From the NCBI GenBank assembly GCA_963820375.1, contig CAWFZX010000007.1:62001-126000 (forward strand): DNA of 64,000 bases. The letters are read 5' to 3'. Positions within the stretch are counted from its first letter, which is position 1. Each line of letters starts with the position of its first letter. A model generated the notes under the pieces. It searched no databases. It was not told the origin of the DNA and saw nothing but the letters and a program-made list of their open reading frames with translations. The position numbers and the translations under genes are program-made. Below are positions 1 to 8,512 of the stretch, one piece after another. The DNA comes from AWTP1-13 sp963820375. Lineage in GTDB: Bacteria; Pseudomonadota; Alphaproteobacteria; Rhizobiales; Hyphomicrobiaceae.

Positions 1-359
1 CCGTCCGCTACGCGCACGAGCGGCACGCGTTCGGCAAGACGATCTTCGAGCACCAGGCCGTGTCGTTCCGCCTGGCGGACATGGCTGCGAGCCTCGAAGC
101 TGCCCGCCAGCTCACGCTGCACGCCGCCGCCCTGAAGGATGCCGGACAGCCATGTCTCGTCGAAGCCTCCATGGCGAAACTGGTCGCATCCGAGACGGCG
201 GAAAGGATCTGCTCGGATGCGATCCAGACGCTAGGCGGCGCCGGCTACATGCAGGACTTCGCCGTCGAGCGGATCTATCGCGGCGTGCGCGGCGCTAAGA
301 TCTACGAGGGCACCAACGACATCCAACGCCTGGTGATCAGCCGCAGCCTCCGCGGCTGA
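1..359 (+). CDS. Acyl-CoA dehydrogenase, C-terminal part (cut by window edge)
   Basis: About 118 residues of the C-terminal helical domain are visible, read in the frame that begins at base 3; the N-terminal part lies outside the window. The segment TLGGAGYMQDFAVER followed by KIYEGTNDIQRLVISR is the family signature around the FAD and acyl-CoA site. The enzyme oxidises an acyl-CoA to a 2,3-enoyl-CoA with transfer of electrons to ETF. It lies 42 bases before an enoyl-CoA hydratase and is followed by a dehydrogenase and a CoA ligase, so it probably catalyses the first oxidation of the same substrate. In gene sets for cyclohexanecarboxylate this place is taken by AliB or BadJ, but the fragment cannot settle which substrate is used. 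Confidence 0.93.
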   Translation, partial: VRYAHERHAFGKTIFEHQAVSFRLADMAASLEAARQLTLHAAALKDAGQPCLVEASMAKLVASETAERICSDAIQTLGGAGYMQDFAVERIYRGVRGAKIYEGTNDIQRLVISRSLRG

Positions 360-401
360 TGCTGCCAACTGCACACAGGCCGCCAAGTGAGTTCGCAACC
401 T

Positions 402-1172
402 ATGGCTGACAGCATCAGTGTGAGCGTCGCCGACCGCATCGCCACCGTCACGCTCAACCGCCCGCCGGTCAATGCCTTCAATGCCGACATGTTCAGGGCC
501 TTCAATGGCATCCTGGACAGGTTGGCAACCCGCGCCGACTGGAGCGTCCTGCATATCCGCAGCGCCATCAAGGTGTTCTCGGGCGGCGCCGACCTGGGCG
601 AGATCTCAACGCACTTTGCCAGCGCAGACAAGATGCAGGCCGCCGCCCGCATTACGGGGCCGTTCCAGGACTTGTTCCAGCGCATCTGCGACCTGCCGCA
701 GGTCAGCCTTGCCGAAATCGGCGGCGCCGCCATGGGTGGCGGCCTTGAATTGGCGCTCGGCTGTGATCTGCGCATCGCCGCCAACGAGGCCAAGCTCGGG
801 TTGCCCGAGGTGGGCCTCGGTCTGCTGCCCGGCGGTGGGGGCACGCAACGCTTGACCTGGATCGCCGGACCGGCCGTCGCCGCCCGCATCATACTTGCCG
901 TCGACAGCGTCGACGGCAAGGCGGCGCGCGAGCTCGGCATGCTACAATGGGCGGTGCCGCAGCAGGATCTTGCGGCGGAAGCCAAGCAGATCGCTGCGCG
1001 CCTGGCCACACTACCGCCGTTGGCGCTGGCTGCCTGCAAGGTCTGCATGCGGCTGGCGTCCGATCCGGAACGCAACGGCTTTGCCGCCGAAACCGAGTGG
1101 ACCGGGCGGTTGCTGGCGACGGAGGAAACGCAGCGGCGCATCAGCGATTTCCTGGCCGGCGTCAGGCGCTAG
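402..1172 (+). CDS. Enoyl-CoA hydratase/isomerase family protein (BadK-like position)
   Basis: This 256-residue crotonase-fold protein would hydrate the enoyl-CoA made by the preceding dehydrogenase. The oxyanion-hole segments are visible (FSGGADL near residue 60 and GGAAMGGGLELALG near 107-120), and both catalytic glutamates appear, at about E116 and E136 in LPEVGLGLLPGGGG. A true hydratase is therefore more likely than an isomerase with only one acid. The ATG at 402 is used as the start. A GTG at 387 would add five residues, and neither has a strong ribosome-binding site. The context suggests a role in ring or branched acyl-CoA beta-oxidation. Confidence 0.9.
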   Translation: MADSISVSVADRIATVTLNRPPVNAFNADMFRAFNGILDRLATRADWSVLHIRSAIKVFSGGADLGEISTHFASADKMQAAARITGPFQDLFQRICDLPQVSLAEIGGAAMGGGLELALGCDLRIAANEAKLGLPEVGLGLLPGGGGTQRLTWIAGPAVAARIILAVDSVDGKAARELGMLQWAVPQQDLAAEAKQIAARLATLPPLALAACKVCMRLASDPERNGFAAETEWTGRLLATEETQRRISDFLAGVRR

Positions 1173-1288
1173 GATCGAGGCAAAAGGCAGGCAGCGCGCA
1201 CGACAACTCCATGCCTTGCCCGAGCCGAACAACCGCTGCCTCGTTTCTGCAAAGGTGAGTAGACCAGCAACCCCTGCGAGGAATGGAC

Positions 1289-2029
1289 ATGCTGCTCCAA
1301 GACAAGACGGTAGTGATGACCGGCGGCGCCTCCGGTATCGGCCGGGCCACGGTGTTGATGCTCGCCAAAGAAGGCGCCCGCGTCCTGTTGGGCGATATCA
1401 ATGAGGCCGGTGCCGAAGAGACGATCAAGATGAGCGGGGGCACCGTCGACTTCGTCAAACTGGACCTGACGGACGGCGCCAGTGTCGATGATTGCGCCAG
1501 GCAGGTGTTGCAGCGCGCTGCCGCCAAGATCGACATATTGGTGAATGCGGCGGGCTGGGACCGGACGCAGCCGTTCATTGAAGCCGACCAGGCATTCATC
1601 GACAAGGTGTTGGCAATCAACCTGCTCGGCCCGCTGCGCCTGACGCGCGCCCTGTTCCCCGCCATGATCCAGGGCGGCGGCGGCAAGATCGTGTTCGTCG
1701 CCAGTGACGCGGGCCGCGTCGGCAGTCTCGGCGAGACGCCTTACGCAGCAGCTAAGGGTGGCATTATCGGCTTCACCAAGTCGCTGGCACGCGAGGGTGC
1801 CCGGCACAAGATCACGGTCAACTGCGTGTGCCCCGGTCCGACCGACACACCCCTGTTCCATGCCAATCCGGAACGCATGCGCGATGCCCTGCTCAGGGCC
1901 ATCCCCTTCCGTCGGCTTGCGACCCCCGACGACATTGCCGGGGCAATCCTTTATTTCGCTGGGCCCACCAGCGACTACGTGACGGGCCAGATCCTGAGCG
2001 TGAGCGGCGGCCTGACGATGGCAGGCTGA
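1289..2029 (+). CDS. Short-chain dehydrogenase/reductase (BadH-like 2-hydroxyacyl-CoA dehydrogenase)
   Basis: This is a classical SDR of about 246 residues. The N-terminal TGGASGIGR is the NAD(P)-binding turn, NAAG is the structural motif, and catalytic Ser, Tyr and Lys lie at about 139, 152 and 156 (ASDAGRVGS then YAAAKGG). The ASDAGRVGS segment and the NAAGWDR stretch resemble 2-hydroxycyclohexanecarboxyl-CoA dehydrogenase (BadH), which oxidises the hydroxyacyl-CoA after hydration. An ATG at 1283 is also in frame, but the ribosome-binding site GAGGA (1278-1282) touches it and is properly spaced for 1289. The assignment to the cyclohexanecarboxylate route is inference from similarity and neighbours. 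Confidence 0.9.
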   Translation: MLLQDKTVVMTGGASGIGRATVLMLAKEGARVLLGDINEAGAEETIKMSGGTVDFVKLDLTDGASVDDCARQVLQRAAAKIDILVNAAGWDRTQPFIEADQAFIDKVLAINLLGPLRLTRALFPAMIQGGGGKIVFVASDAGRVGSLGETPYAAAKGGIIGFTKSLAREGARHKITVNCVCPGPTDTPLFHANPERMRDALLRAIPFRRLATPDDIAGAILYFAGPTSDYVTGQILSVSGGLTMAG

Positions 2030-2087
2030 GGCGGCGGACCCCGGCGCGGTGGACCATGGCGCGGAAACGGGGACAGAGGAGGCGGCG

Positions 2088-3731
2088 ATGGCATTCGATA
2101 TTTGGCTGCCGCAAAGCCGGATCGCAGCTTCGGCGAAGCTGTGGCCGGGCCGCCTGCCCATCGACGACCTCGACGCGGCGGTGCGTACGAGCGCCGCGCG
2201 TACGGCCTTCGTTGGCTGGAACAGCGTGCTGCGGCAGCAGATCCGCCTCAGCTACGAGGAACTCGGCCAGCGCGTCGACAAGATTGCCCAGGGGCTGATC
2301 GAGCGCGGCATCCGCCCGGCTGAGGTCGTTGCCTTTCAACTCCCGAACTGGTGGGAATTCATCGCACTACTCTACGCCTGTAATCGCATCGGTGCCGTCG
2401 CCAATCCGCTCATGCCGATTTTCCGGCAGCGCGAGTTGCGCTTCATGTTGAGCTTCGGCGATGCCAGGATCGTCGTCGTGCCCCAATCTTGGCGCGGCTT
2501 TGATCATCTGGAGATGTTGCGCCAAATCCGTCCAGAGCTGCCGAACCTGCAACATGTGTTCGCCGTTGGCGGCAGCGGAGAGCATTCCTTCGAGAGCGCT
2601 TTCCTCGATCGGCCTGCCGTGACGGCGGCCGAGAAAGCCAAGCTCGCGGCTCGGCATCCGGCGCCAAACGATGTGCTCGAGCTGATCTACACCTCGGGCA
2701 CTTCCGGTGAGCCCAAGGCCGTGATGCATACGGCCAACACCGTGCTGGCCGCTGCCGAAGCCTTCGTTGCAGACATCCCGGTCAGCGCTGCCGATGTGGT
2801 GTTCATGGGCTCGCCCTACGCGCATCAGACCGGCTTCCTCTACGGCATCTTGATGCCGATCATGCTGGCCACCAAGTCGGTGGCGCTCGACCTGTGGTCG
2901 GCCGACGCTGCGGCGCCGCTGATCAAGGCTGAGGGCGCCAGCTTCAGCATGGGATCGACGCCCTTCCTTTCAGATCTCGTCAACCTGCCGGAGGCGGCAC
3001 GCGGCCAGGTCAGGGCCACGCTGCGCACATGGGTCTGCGCCGGTGCGCCGATACCGCGCCTGCTGGTGCAGCGGGCCAGGACGGAACTCGAGCTCGACGT
3101 ACTCTCCTGCTGGGGCATGACGGAAAACGCCGGCCTCACCATTACCCGCAAGCGCGATCCGCAAGAAAAGGTGATCGACACCGACGGTCGCGCGCTGCCG
3201 GGCTGCGAGGTCAGGATCGTCGACAGCAGCAAACGGCCGCTGCCGGTCGACACGGTGGGGCATCTGCAAGCCCGCGGAATTACCCACTTCGTAGGATATT
3301 TGAAGAAGCCGCATCTCAATTCGATCGACCAGCACGGCTGGTTCGACACCGGCGACCTCGCGCGCATGGATGGCGAGGGCTACATTCGCATTGTCGGGCG
3401 CAGCAAGGACGTCATCATCCGCGGCGGCGAGAACATTCCTGTCGCCGAGGTCGAGAACCTGATCTATCGGCACCCGGACGTGGCCGAATGCGCCATCGTT
3501 GCCATGCCGGATCAGCGGCTGGGGGAGCGGGCCTGCGTGTTCGTCATTGCCAAGCCCAATGCGCGCCTCGCGTTGGATGATCTGAGGCGGTTTCTCGATC
3601 GGCAAGGTATGGCCAAGCAGTACTGGCCGGAGCGGCTCGAGCTCGTGTCGGAGATGCCTCGCACGCCGTCCGGCAAGATCCAGAAATTCAAGTTGCGCGA
3701 GCTGGCCGCCAGGCTAGAGCCACCCTCCTAG
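2088..3731 (+). CDS. aliA: AMP-forming acyl-CoA ligase (cyclohexanecarboxylate-CoA ligase-like)
   Basis: This 547-residue ANL-superfamily enzyme activates a carboxylic acid to its CoA thioester with ATP. Visible motifs are the P-loop YTSGTSGEPKAV near residue 201, GMTENAG of motif A5, GRSKDVIIRGGENI of the hinge region, and the catalytic lysine in RTPSGKIQKFK at about K530. The start at 2088 has a clear GAGGAGG-type site just upstream. A GTG at 2049 would add 13 residues that do not look like the family. Standing last after a dehydrogenase, hydratase and SDR, it probably feeds their pathway. AliA of cyclohexanecarboxylate degradation is the best guess, and other medium-chain or alicyclic acids remain possible. 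Confidence 0.85.
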   Translation: MAFDIWLPQSRIAASAKLWPGRLPIDDLDAAVRTSAARTAFVGWNSVLRQQIRLSYEELGQRVDKIAQGLIERGIRPAEVVAFQLPNWWEFIALLYACNRIGAVANPLMPIFRQRELRFMLSFGDARIVVVPQSWRGFDHLEMLRQIRPELPNLQHVFAVGGSGEHSFESAFLDRPAVTAAEKAKLAARHPAPNDVLELIYTSGTSGEPKAVMHTANTVLAAAEAFVADIPVSAADVVFMGSPYAHQTGFLYGILMPIMLATKSVALDLWSADAAAPLIKAEGASFSMGSTPFLSDLVNLPEAARGQVRATLRTWVCAGAPIPRLLVQRARTELELDVLSCWGMTENAGLTITRKRDPQEKVIDTDGRALPGCEVRIVDSSKRPLPVDTVGHLQARGITHFVGYLKKPHLNSIDQHGWFDTGDLARMDGEGYIRIVGRSKDVIIRGGENIPVAEVENLIYRHPDVAECAIVAMPDQRLGERACVFVIAKPNARLALDDLRRFLDRQGMAKQYWPERLELVSEMPRTPSGKIQKFKLRELAARLEPPS

Positions 3732-3738
3732 CGCGATG

Positions 3739-4551
3739 CTAGCGGGCTGCCGCCCGGCCGATGTGCTCGGCGATTAGCCCGGCGACCTCGGCAGCGTGGG
3801 TAGCAATCATGAAATGCGCGGCTCCGGCAATGGTTGCCAGCGCTGCCCGCGGCAAGCACTGACTGAGCAATTCGTTGGCGCGTTGCACGGCAGCATGGCT
3901 TGCCCCACCGCGGAGCACCAGCACCGGCATGTCGAGGGCGGCGAGCAACGAGGGCGAGAGATGAAAACTGTAGGCACTCGCCCAATCGCGGATGTTCACC
4001 GCGGTCGTCTCAACGGCATAGGCGCGCACGCGTTGCGGCCAGGAGGCGAACGTGCCGGCGCCACCGTAAAAGTCGATCATGGTCGCGATCGCATCAGGCT
4101 CGCCGTGGCAGAAGGCGGCGAAGTAGGCATCCGTCATGCGTCGGAAGGCACAATAGTGCTCGTGCTCGCCGGCTTCGCGCAGCAGTTCCGCGGCCGGAGC
4201 CTCTACAATCGTCAGGCTGGCCACGGGCACGTAGTGTCTGAGCGCGACCGCGAGCGCCACTAAGCCGCCGAAGGAATGTCCAACCACATGCGCAGGGCCA
4301 CCGGTCCGGCAGATGACCGCCTCCAGCATTTCCGCCTCGTGCGCAATCGAGGGATCCTCGGCAGTACGGCGTTCCGCCGTGTCGCCATAGCCCAGCAGGC
4401 TGGTGGTGACGCAGCGGAACCGGTTGCCGCAATGGGAGATGATCGGGCGCCACGCCGCCCCGGTACTACAGGAGCCCGGCGCGAGCACAACGGTTGGGCC
4501 ATGCCCGCACTCCTCGTAGTCGATACGCCCGCGCGGATCCTCAAATGTCAT
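3739..4551 (-). CDS. Alpha/beta-hydrolase fold protein
   Basis: A 270-residue protein of the alpha/beta-hydrolase superfamily. The nucleophile elbow GHSFGG puts the catalytic serine at S93, an upstream strand ends in APGS (oxyanion region), and a histidine near the C-terminus in AGAAHFMIA is the likely catalytic base. No signal peptide is seen, so it is probably cytoplasmic. It converges on the CoA ligase with only 7 bases between the stops and has no co-directional partner nearby. The substrate cannot be inferred; esterase, lactonase and C-C hydrolase activities are all compatible with the fold. Confidence 0.85.
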   Translation of the reverse strand: MTFEDPRGRIDYEECGHGPTVVLAPGSCSTGAAWRPIISHCGNRFRCVTTSLLGYGDTAERRTAEDPSIAHEAEMLEAVICRTGGPAHVVGHSFGGLVALAVALRHYVPVASLTIVEAPAAELLREAGEHEHYCAFRRMTDAYFAAFCHGEPDAIATMIDFYGGAGTFASWPQRVRAYAVETTAVNIRDWASAYSFHLSPSLLAALDMPVLVLRGGASHAAVQRANELLSQCLPRAALATIAGAAHFMIATHAAEVAGLIAEHIGRAAAR

Positions 4552-4807
4552 GTTTCGCCGGACTGGATGACATGTGCTGCCGATCGTAGCTGTGTTTCTT
4601 GTCTAGGCTCGGGCGCCTTGGCTGTCACGCCCAGAGCTCGTGCGATGGCGTAACGACCGCCCACCGACCGCCGCGGACCTGAGTTTTTGTGCGCCGTTTG
4701 CACGCTGAACGCAGGCCTTCGAGGCCGTTGCCGGGGGTGGACGGCAGAGCATGGGGAAACCACCTCGATGTCATCGCCGACTGCGCCGGCAGCCGAGCGG
4801 TGTTTGC

Positions 4808-5293
4808 CTACTTGCTGCGTGGATCATCCTTGGGATCGACGTACTTCACGTCGAACGGGCCGATGCCGTTGATCTGAACGACAGCTTCGCCATCCGCCCA
4901 GGCATAGTGCGCCATGCCGGCCGGCAGATGCACGAAGCTCGCGGGGGGCAGCGGCTTTGCCGCCGTGCGATCCAACTTCTCGCCGGCGGCGACGGCGAAT
5001 TTGCCGGAAATCACCGTGACGAACTCATCCTTGGAATGGCGATGGGGCGGGACCGCAAAGCCATCAGGAAACTTGAGGCGCAAGACGAACGGCCCCTCTT
5101 GTGCCGGATTGCCGAGCAGGATCGCCGCTTGAGCGCCGCTCGGCAGTGATGCCGGCGCCGGACCCCATTTCACGGCATCGCCCGGCACCACCGTGTGGTG
5201 GGCATCAGCCGCCAACGCACAGGTCGTGCCGGCGATCTGGGTGCACCCAAGCGACAAAGAGAACAAGAAGGCCGCAGCGATTGATTGTTGCAT
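4808..5293 (-). CDS. Exported cupin-domain protein
   Basis: A 161-residue protein with an N-terminal hydrophobic signal peptide (about residues 1-29, probable cleavage after CALA), followed by one cupin barrel. The metal-binding motif PPHRHSKDEF supplies H84, H86 and E90, with a fourth ligand at about H129 in LPAGMAHYA, so a mononuclear metal site is expected. The protein should act in the periplasm. The start is supported by an AAGGAAA site about seven bases upstream. It is flanked by unrelated genes. No specific reaction can be assigned. Confidence 0.85.
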   Translation of the reverse strand: MQQSIAAAFLFSLSLGCTQIAGTTCALAADAHHTVVPGDAVKWGPAPASLPSGAQAAILLGNPAQEGPFVLRLKFPDGFAVPPHRHSKDEFVTVISGKFAVAAGEKLDRTAAKPLPPASFVHLPAGMAHYAWADGEAVVQINGIGPFDVKYVDPKDDPRSK

Positions 5294-5606
5294 GGCAGAT
5301 TTCCTTCAGCTGCACGACAGCGTCGGACACGCTGTAAGCGTGCGCGAGGCTAGCGCCAGGACATGGAGATCACCGTGGTAGCCGGCGTGGGAATCGGCAT
5401 GGAAAGACGCGGGGGCGCGCGCGCGCGGGCTCGATCTGCCAGGCCCTCGCGACGGCCCGAGGGGAATGGTTGCAGATGCGAGGGACGCGCTGTTGCGGCA
5501 AAACGCGCTAAATTTGGGAGGTCTCCCGCACACTTCTGGCTGGTTGGCCTGAGGCAACTGCGGCCGCGGCCGGCCGGGAACTTGTCCTCGCTCGCTGGTT
5601 GGCTCC
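5294..5606. other. Intergenic stretch without a recognised gene
   Basis: This 313-base gap lies between the cupin start and the amidase stop, both on the minus strand. It should hold the cupin promoter and the 3' end of the amidase transcript. The open frames that cross it are continuations of neighbouring shadow frames and have no protein-like character. An alternating GC tract of 13 bases lies at 5415-5427. No terminator with a T-tract was found. Confidence 0.5.
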
Positions 5607-6371
5607 TCACGCCCCGGCGGACAGGGCGGCAGCGAGGCGCTCGAGCGTGGCGATGGTCGAGCTGTCGATGCGGCCGTCGACGCGAGCCGGACGGAAGTGG
5701 CGCTGGAACGCCTTGACCACGAACTCGGTGGTACTGTCGACGAGGCCCGTCGGCTCGATCGCGTAGCCATAGCCGCGCAGCAGGGTCTGCACCTCGGCAA
5801 ACAGCGGGCCGGCGGCGCCGACGCCGATGCCGGGTTCGGCGTCGACGAGCGGAGCCGGCTCCACCCAGTGGCCCACACCCGCAGCGGCAAGCCGCGCCCA
5901 GGGGAACTTTTCGCCCGGATCGATCTTGCGCTTGGGCGCCACGTCGGAGTGGGCTAGCACGCACTCGGGCCGGATGGAATGCCGGCTGAGAATGTCCCGT
6001 GCCAACGCTTCGACGGCGCACAGCTGCGGCTCGGGAAAATCTGGATAGCCCATTTCGTGGCCTGGGTTTTGGATCTCGACACCAATGGAGGCCGAGTTGA
6101 TGTCGCTTTCACCAGCCCAACTCGCCTCGCCAGCGTGCCAGGCGCGCGCCTCTTCCGCCACCATCTGGGTGATGCGCCCCGTCTCATCGATCACATAGTG
6201 GCAGGATACGCGGCTATCAGGACGCGACAGCCAATCGATGGCCTTTGCCGCACTGGCAACACCGGTGTAGTGCAAAAGCAGGATGCTGGGGCACATGCCA
6301 GCCCGCCTCGGCCCGAAATTACACGCCGGGCACAGCTCGTGCACGAGGCCGGAGTCTGCCTTGGCAATCAA
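5607..6371 (-). CDS. N-acetylmuramoyl-L-alanine amidase, AmpD/AmiD type with peptidoglycan-binding domain
   Basis: A 254-residue zinc amidase that cleaves the bond between MurNAc and the stem peptide. The Amidase_2 domain covers about residues 25-165, with zinc ligands H34, H141 and D151 and the adjacent K149, the arrangement known from AmpD. A peptidoglycan-binding helical domain follows at about 185-250. No signal peptide is visible, so a cytoplasmic role in recycling anhydro-muropeptides is more likely than a periplasmic one. Its ATG overlaps the TGA of the upstream J-domain gene by four bases, so the two are translationally coupled. Confidence 0.92.
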   Translation of the reverse strand: MIAKADSGLVHELCPACNFGPRRAGMCPSILLLHYTGVASAAKAIDWLSRPDSRVSCHYVIDETGRITQMVAEEARAWHAGEASWAGESDINSASIGVEIQNPGHEMGYPDFPEPQLCAVEALARDILSRHSIRPECVLAHSDVAPKRKIDPGEKFPWARLAAAGVGHWVEPAPLVDAEPGIGVGAAGPLFAEVQTLLRGYGYAIEPTGLVDSTTEFVVKAFQRHFRPARVDGRIDSSTIATLERLAAALSAGA

Positions 6372-7066
6372 AAGCCGCGCTCCTTGGCGATGCTGTCATA
6401 GGCGGCATTGATGGCAGCGAGCTTGCGGGTGGCGAGATCGACGAATTCCCGCGGCACGCCACGACCGATCAACTTGTCGGGATGGTTGTCGGTCACGAGC
6501 TTGCGGTACTGGGCGCGGATCTGTGCATTGGTCGCCGAAGGGGGAAGCTTTAGCACGTCGTAGGGATTGTCCACATCACGCACGAAACGGGCTCGGAAGA
6601 AGCGATACTCATTGTCGCCAAAGCCGAAACGGCGCGCTACCGACTTGAGAAAAGCGTCCTCCTTTGGATGCAGGGCGCCGTCAGCTGCAGCCACGTACAG
6701 AAGACCTTCCAGCACATGCTGCAACAGCCTGCGGTCATCACCGAGCAAAGCGGCAATTTGATCGGCATAGGCCTCGTAGCCAGCGGTATCCTGCTTGGCA
6801 AGATCGAAGACGCGGACCACGTTGGCGGCCTCCTCGGCCGAGAACTCAAACACCTGCCGGAACGCGTTGACCTCGCGCGGCGAAACTACGCCGTCGGCTT
6901 TGGCCATCTTGGCGCTGAGGGCAATGACACCGATGGTGAAGGCGACGCTCCTCTCCGGCCTGTTGCCGCGCTCGAGCCCGAAGGCGTTTGCCACCTCCTG
7001 CAAAAGGCTGCCGCTGGCACCGCCGAGCACCGTCGCAAAACCCGAAATTTTCTGCCAGACCGTCAT
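6368..7066 (-). CDS. TerB/J-domain co-chaperone (DjlA-like, soluble)
   Basis: This 232-residue protein has a TerB-like helical domain at about 40-150 and a C-terminal J domain at about 166-232, with the HPD motif at 195-197 (VTDNHPDKLIG). Such proteins stimulate the ATPase of DnaK. Unlike E. coli DjlA it has no N-terminal membrane segment. The start at 7066 follows a GAGGG site; an in-frame extension to 7174 is not family-like. The stop overlaps the start of the amidase gene. The J-domain and AmpD pair is recurrent in Hyphomicrobiales, but the functional link is unknown. Confidence 0.88.
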   Translation of the reverse strand: MTVWQKISGFATVLGGASGSLLQEVANAFGLERGNRPERSVAFTIGVIALSAKMAKADGVVSPREVNAFRQVFEFSAEEAANVVRVFDLAKQDTAGYEAYADQIAALLGDDRRLLQHVLEGLLYVAAADGALHPKEDAFLKSVARRFGFGDNEYRFFRARFVRDVDNPYDVLKLPPSATNAQIRAQYRKLVTDNHPDKLIGRGVPREFVDLATRKLAAINAAYDSIAKERGF

Positions 7067-7164
7067 GCTAACCCTCGGGGGTGGGTGGCGTTCGCAAAAT
7101 CGATTGCCGCCGCCCACCGGGACGGCTAATCCCCCAGTATAGAACGACTTGTCAAGGATCTGGC

Positions 7165-8280
7165 ATGAGCACATCGGTTGCCAATGAGGTGCTGGTCCGT
7201 CGCCAGGGCAGGGCTGGGTGTATTACCATGAACCGCCCCCAGGCGCTGAACGCGCTCACGCAGGCGATGCTGGGCCCGATTTGGCATGCGCTGCTGGATT
7301 GGCAGGACGATAGCAGCATCGAGCTGGTGGTCCTCGATGGCAGCGGCGAGCGGGCGCTGTGCGCAGGCGGTGATGTGCGTGCCCTCTACCACAGCCGCAG
7401 CCAAGGCTCTGGGGCAGCGCAGGCATTCTGGCGGGACGAATACCGGATCAATGCGCTGATCGGTCGCTATGCCAAACCTTATGTGGCGATCCAGGACGGC
7501 ATCGTCATGGGCGGCGGTATCGGCTTGTCGGGGCATGCGCGCCACCGCGTCGTAACGGAACGTTCGCGGCTTGCCATGCCGGAGACCGGCATCGGCCTGA
7601 TCCCGGATGTGGGCGGCACCTGGCTACTGGCACGTGCACCTGGAGAGGTCGGGCTCTATCTCGGGCTGACGGGCGCAGAAATGGATGCGGCGGACGCGCT
7701 GCACGCGCGCTTCTCCGATACGTTCGTGCCCGCGCACCGGCTCGGTGAGCTCAGGGCGCGCCTCATCGATCCAAAGGGCGGACCAGTGGCCGACGTCCTC
7801 GAGGCGTTCGCGCAGAGTGCAGGGCGATCGCGCCTGGCGGAACGGAGCGCCGAGATCGATCGAATGTTTGCGAACGGCAGCGTCGAGGCGATTGTCGCAG
7901 CCCTCGAGCGGAGCCAGCTCGAGTGGAGCGCTCACACGCGCGCGGCTCTGGCGCAGAAGTCGCCGAAAGCCCTCAAGCTGACCTATGCGGCAATCCGTCA
8001 GGCCCGCAGCTTGCCTTGTCTTGAGGCGGCACTTGACGTGGAGTTCCGGCTGGCCGTGCGGTTGTTCGAGGATGGGGAGTTTCCGGAAGGCGTGCGTGCA
8101 CTGATTGTCGACAAGGACCGCAAGCCTGCCTGGTCGCCGCCGGGTCTGGCCGATGTGTCCGACGCGCTGGTGCAGCGCTACCTGGCGCCACTGCCGGGCG
8201 CTGAAGAGCTTGGGCTGGGGGTATCGGCTGGGCGCGGTGGCGATGGACCTCTGCCGGCAGCGGCGGCGCGACGGCTGTGA
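7165..8280 (+). CDS. 3-hydroxyisobutyryl-CoA hydrolase-like enoyl-CoA hydratase family protein
   Basis: A 371-residue crotonase-superfamily protein, longer than enoyl-CoA hydratases and of the length of HibCH. The motif ALCAGGDVRALY near residue 65, GGGIGLSGHARHR near 117, and MPETGIGLIPDVGG with E140 and D148 are characteristic of hydrolases that release 3-hydroxyisobutyrate from its CoA ester in valine breakdown. The start at 7165 has an AAGGAT site; the longer frame from 7081 is not family-like. The last 20 residues are Gly/Ala/Arg-rich and look unstructured. No other valine-degradation genes are nearby, so the pathway is inferred from family alone. Confidence 0.87.
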   Translation: MSTSVANEVLVRRQGRAGCITMNRPQALNALTQAMLGPIWHALLDWQDDSSIELVVLDGSGERALCAGGDVRALYHSRSQGSGAAQAFWRDEYRINALIGRYAKPYVAIQDGIVMGGGIGLSGHARHRVVTERSRLAMPETGIGLIPDVGGTWLLARAPGEVGLYLGLTGAEMDAADALHARFSDTFVPAHRLGELRARLIDPKGGPVADVLEAFAQSAGRSRLAERSAEIDRMFANGSVEAIVAALERSQLEWSAHTRAALAQKSPKALKLTYAAIRQARSLPCLEAALDVEFRLAVRLFEDGEFPEGVRALIVDKDRKPAWSPPGLADVSDALVQRYLAPLPGAEELGLGVSAGRGGDGPLPAAAARRL

Positions 8281-8512
8281 GGATGCCACGCCGCCTCTTA
8301 CACGCCGCGGCGCGCGGCAAACGGAGCCGACATCGGCGCGCTCTGCCCAGGCCGCAGTGAGGCGTGCGAGCCGACGCCGGGCCGCGGCCGCCAAGCAAGC
8401 CCCACACCACAGGCTGGCCACGGGCGCCATGCCCTGGGGAAACGGGCAAGGGGCAAGCCGCCGGAGGCGAGGAGTAAGGGCTCAAGACGCGGGGCGATCC
8501 ACGGCGTTTTGC

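Noticed and set aside
5415..5427. Alternating GC tract in the cupin-amidase gap
   Set aside because: Short and expected at this base composition; no associated element.
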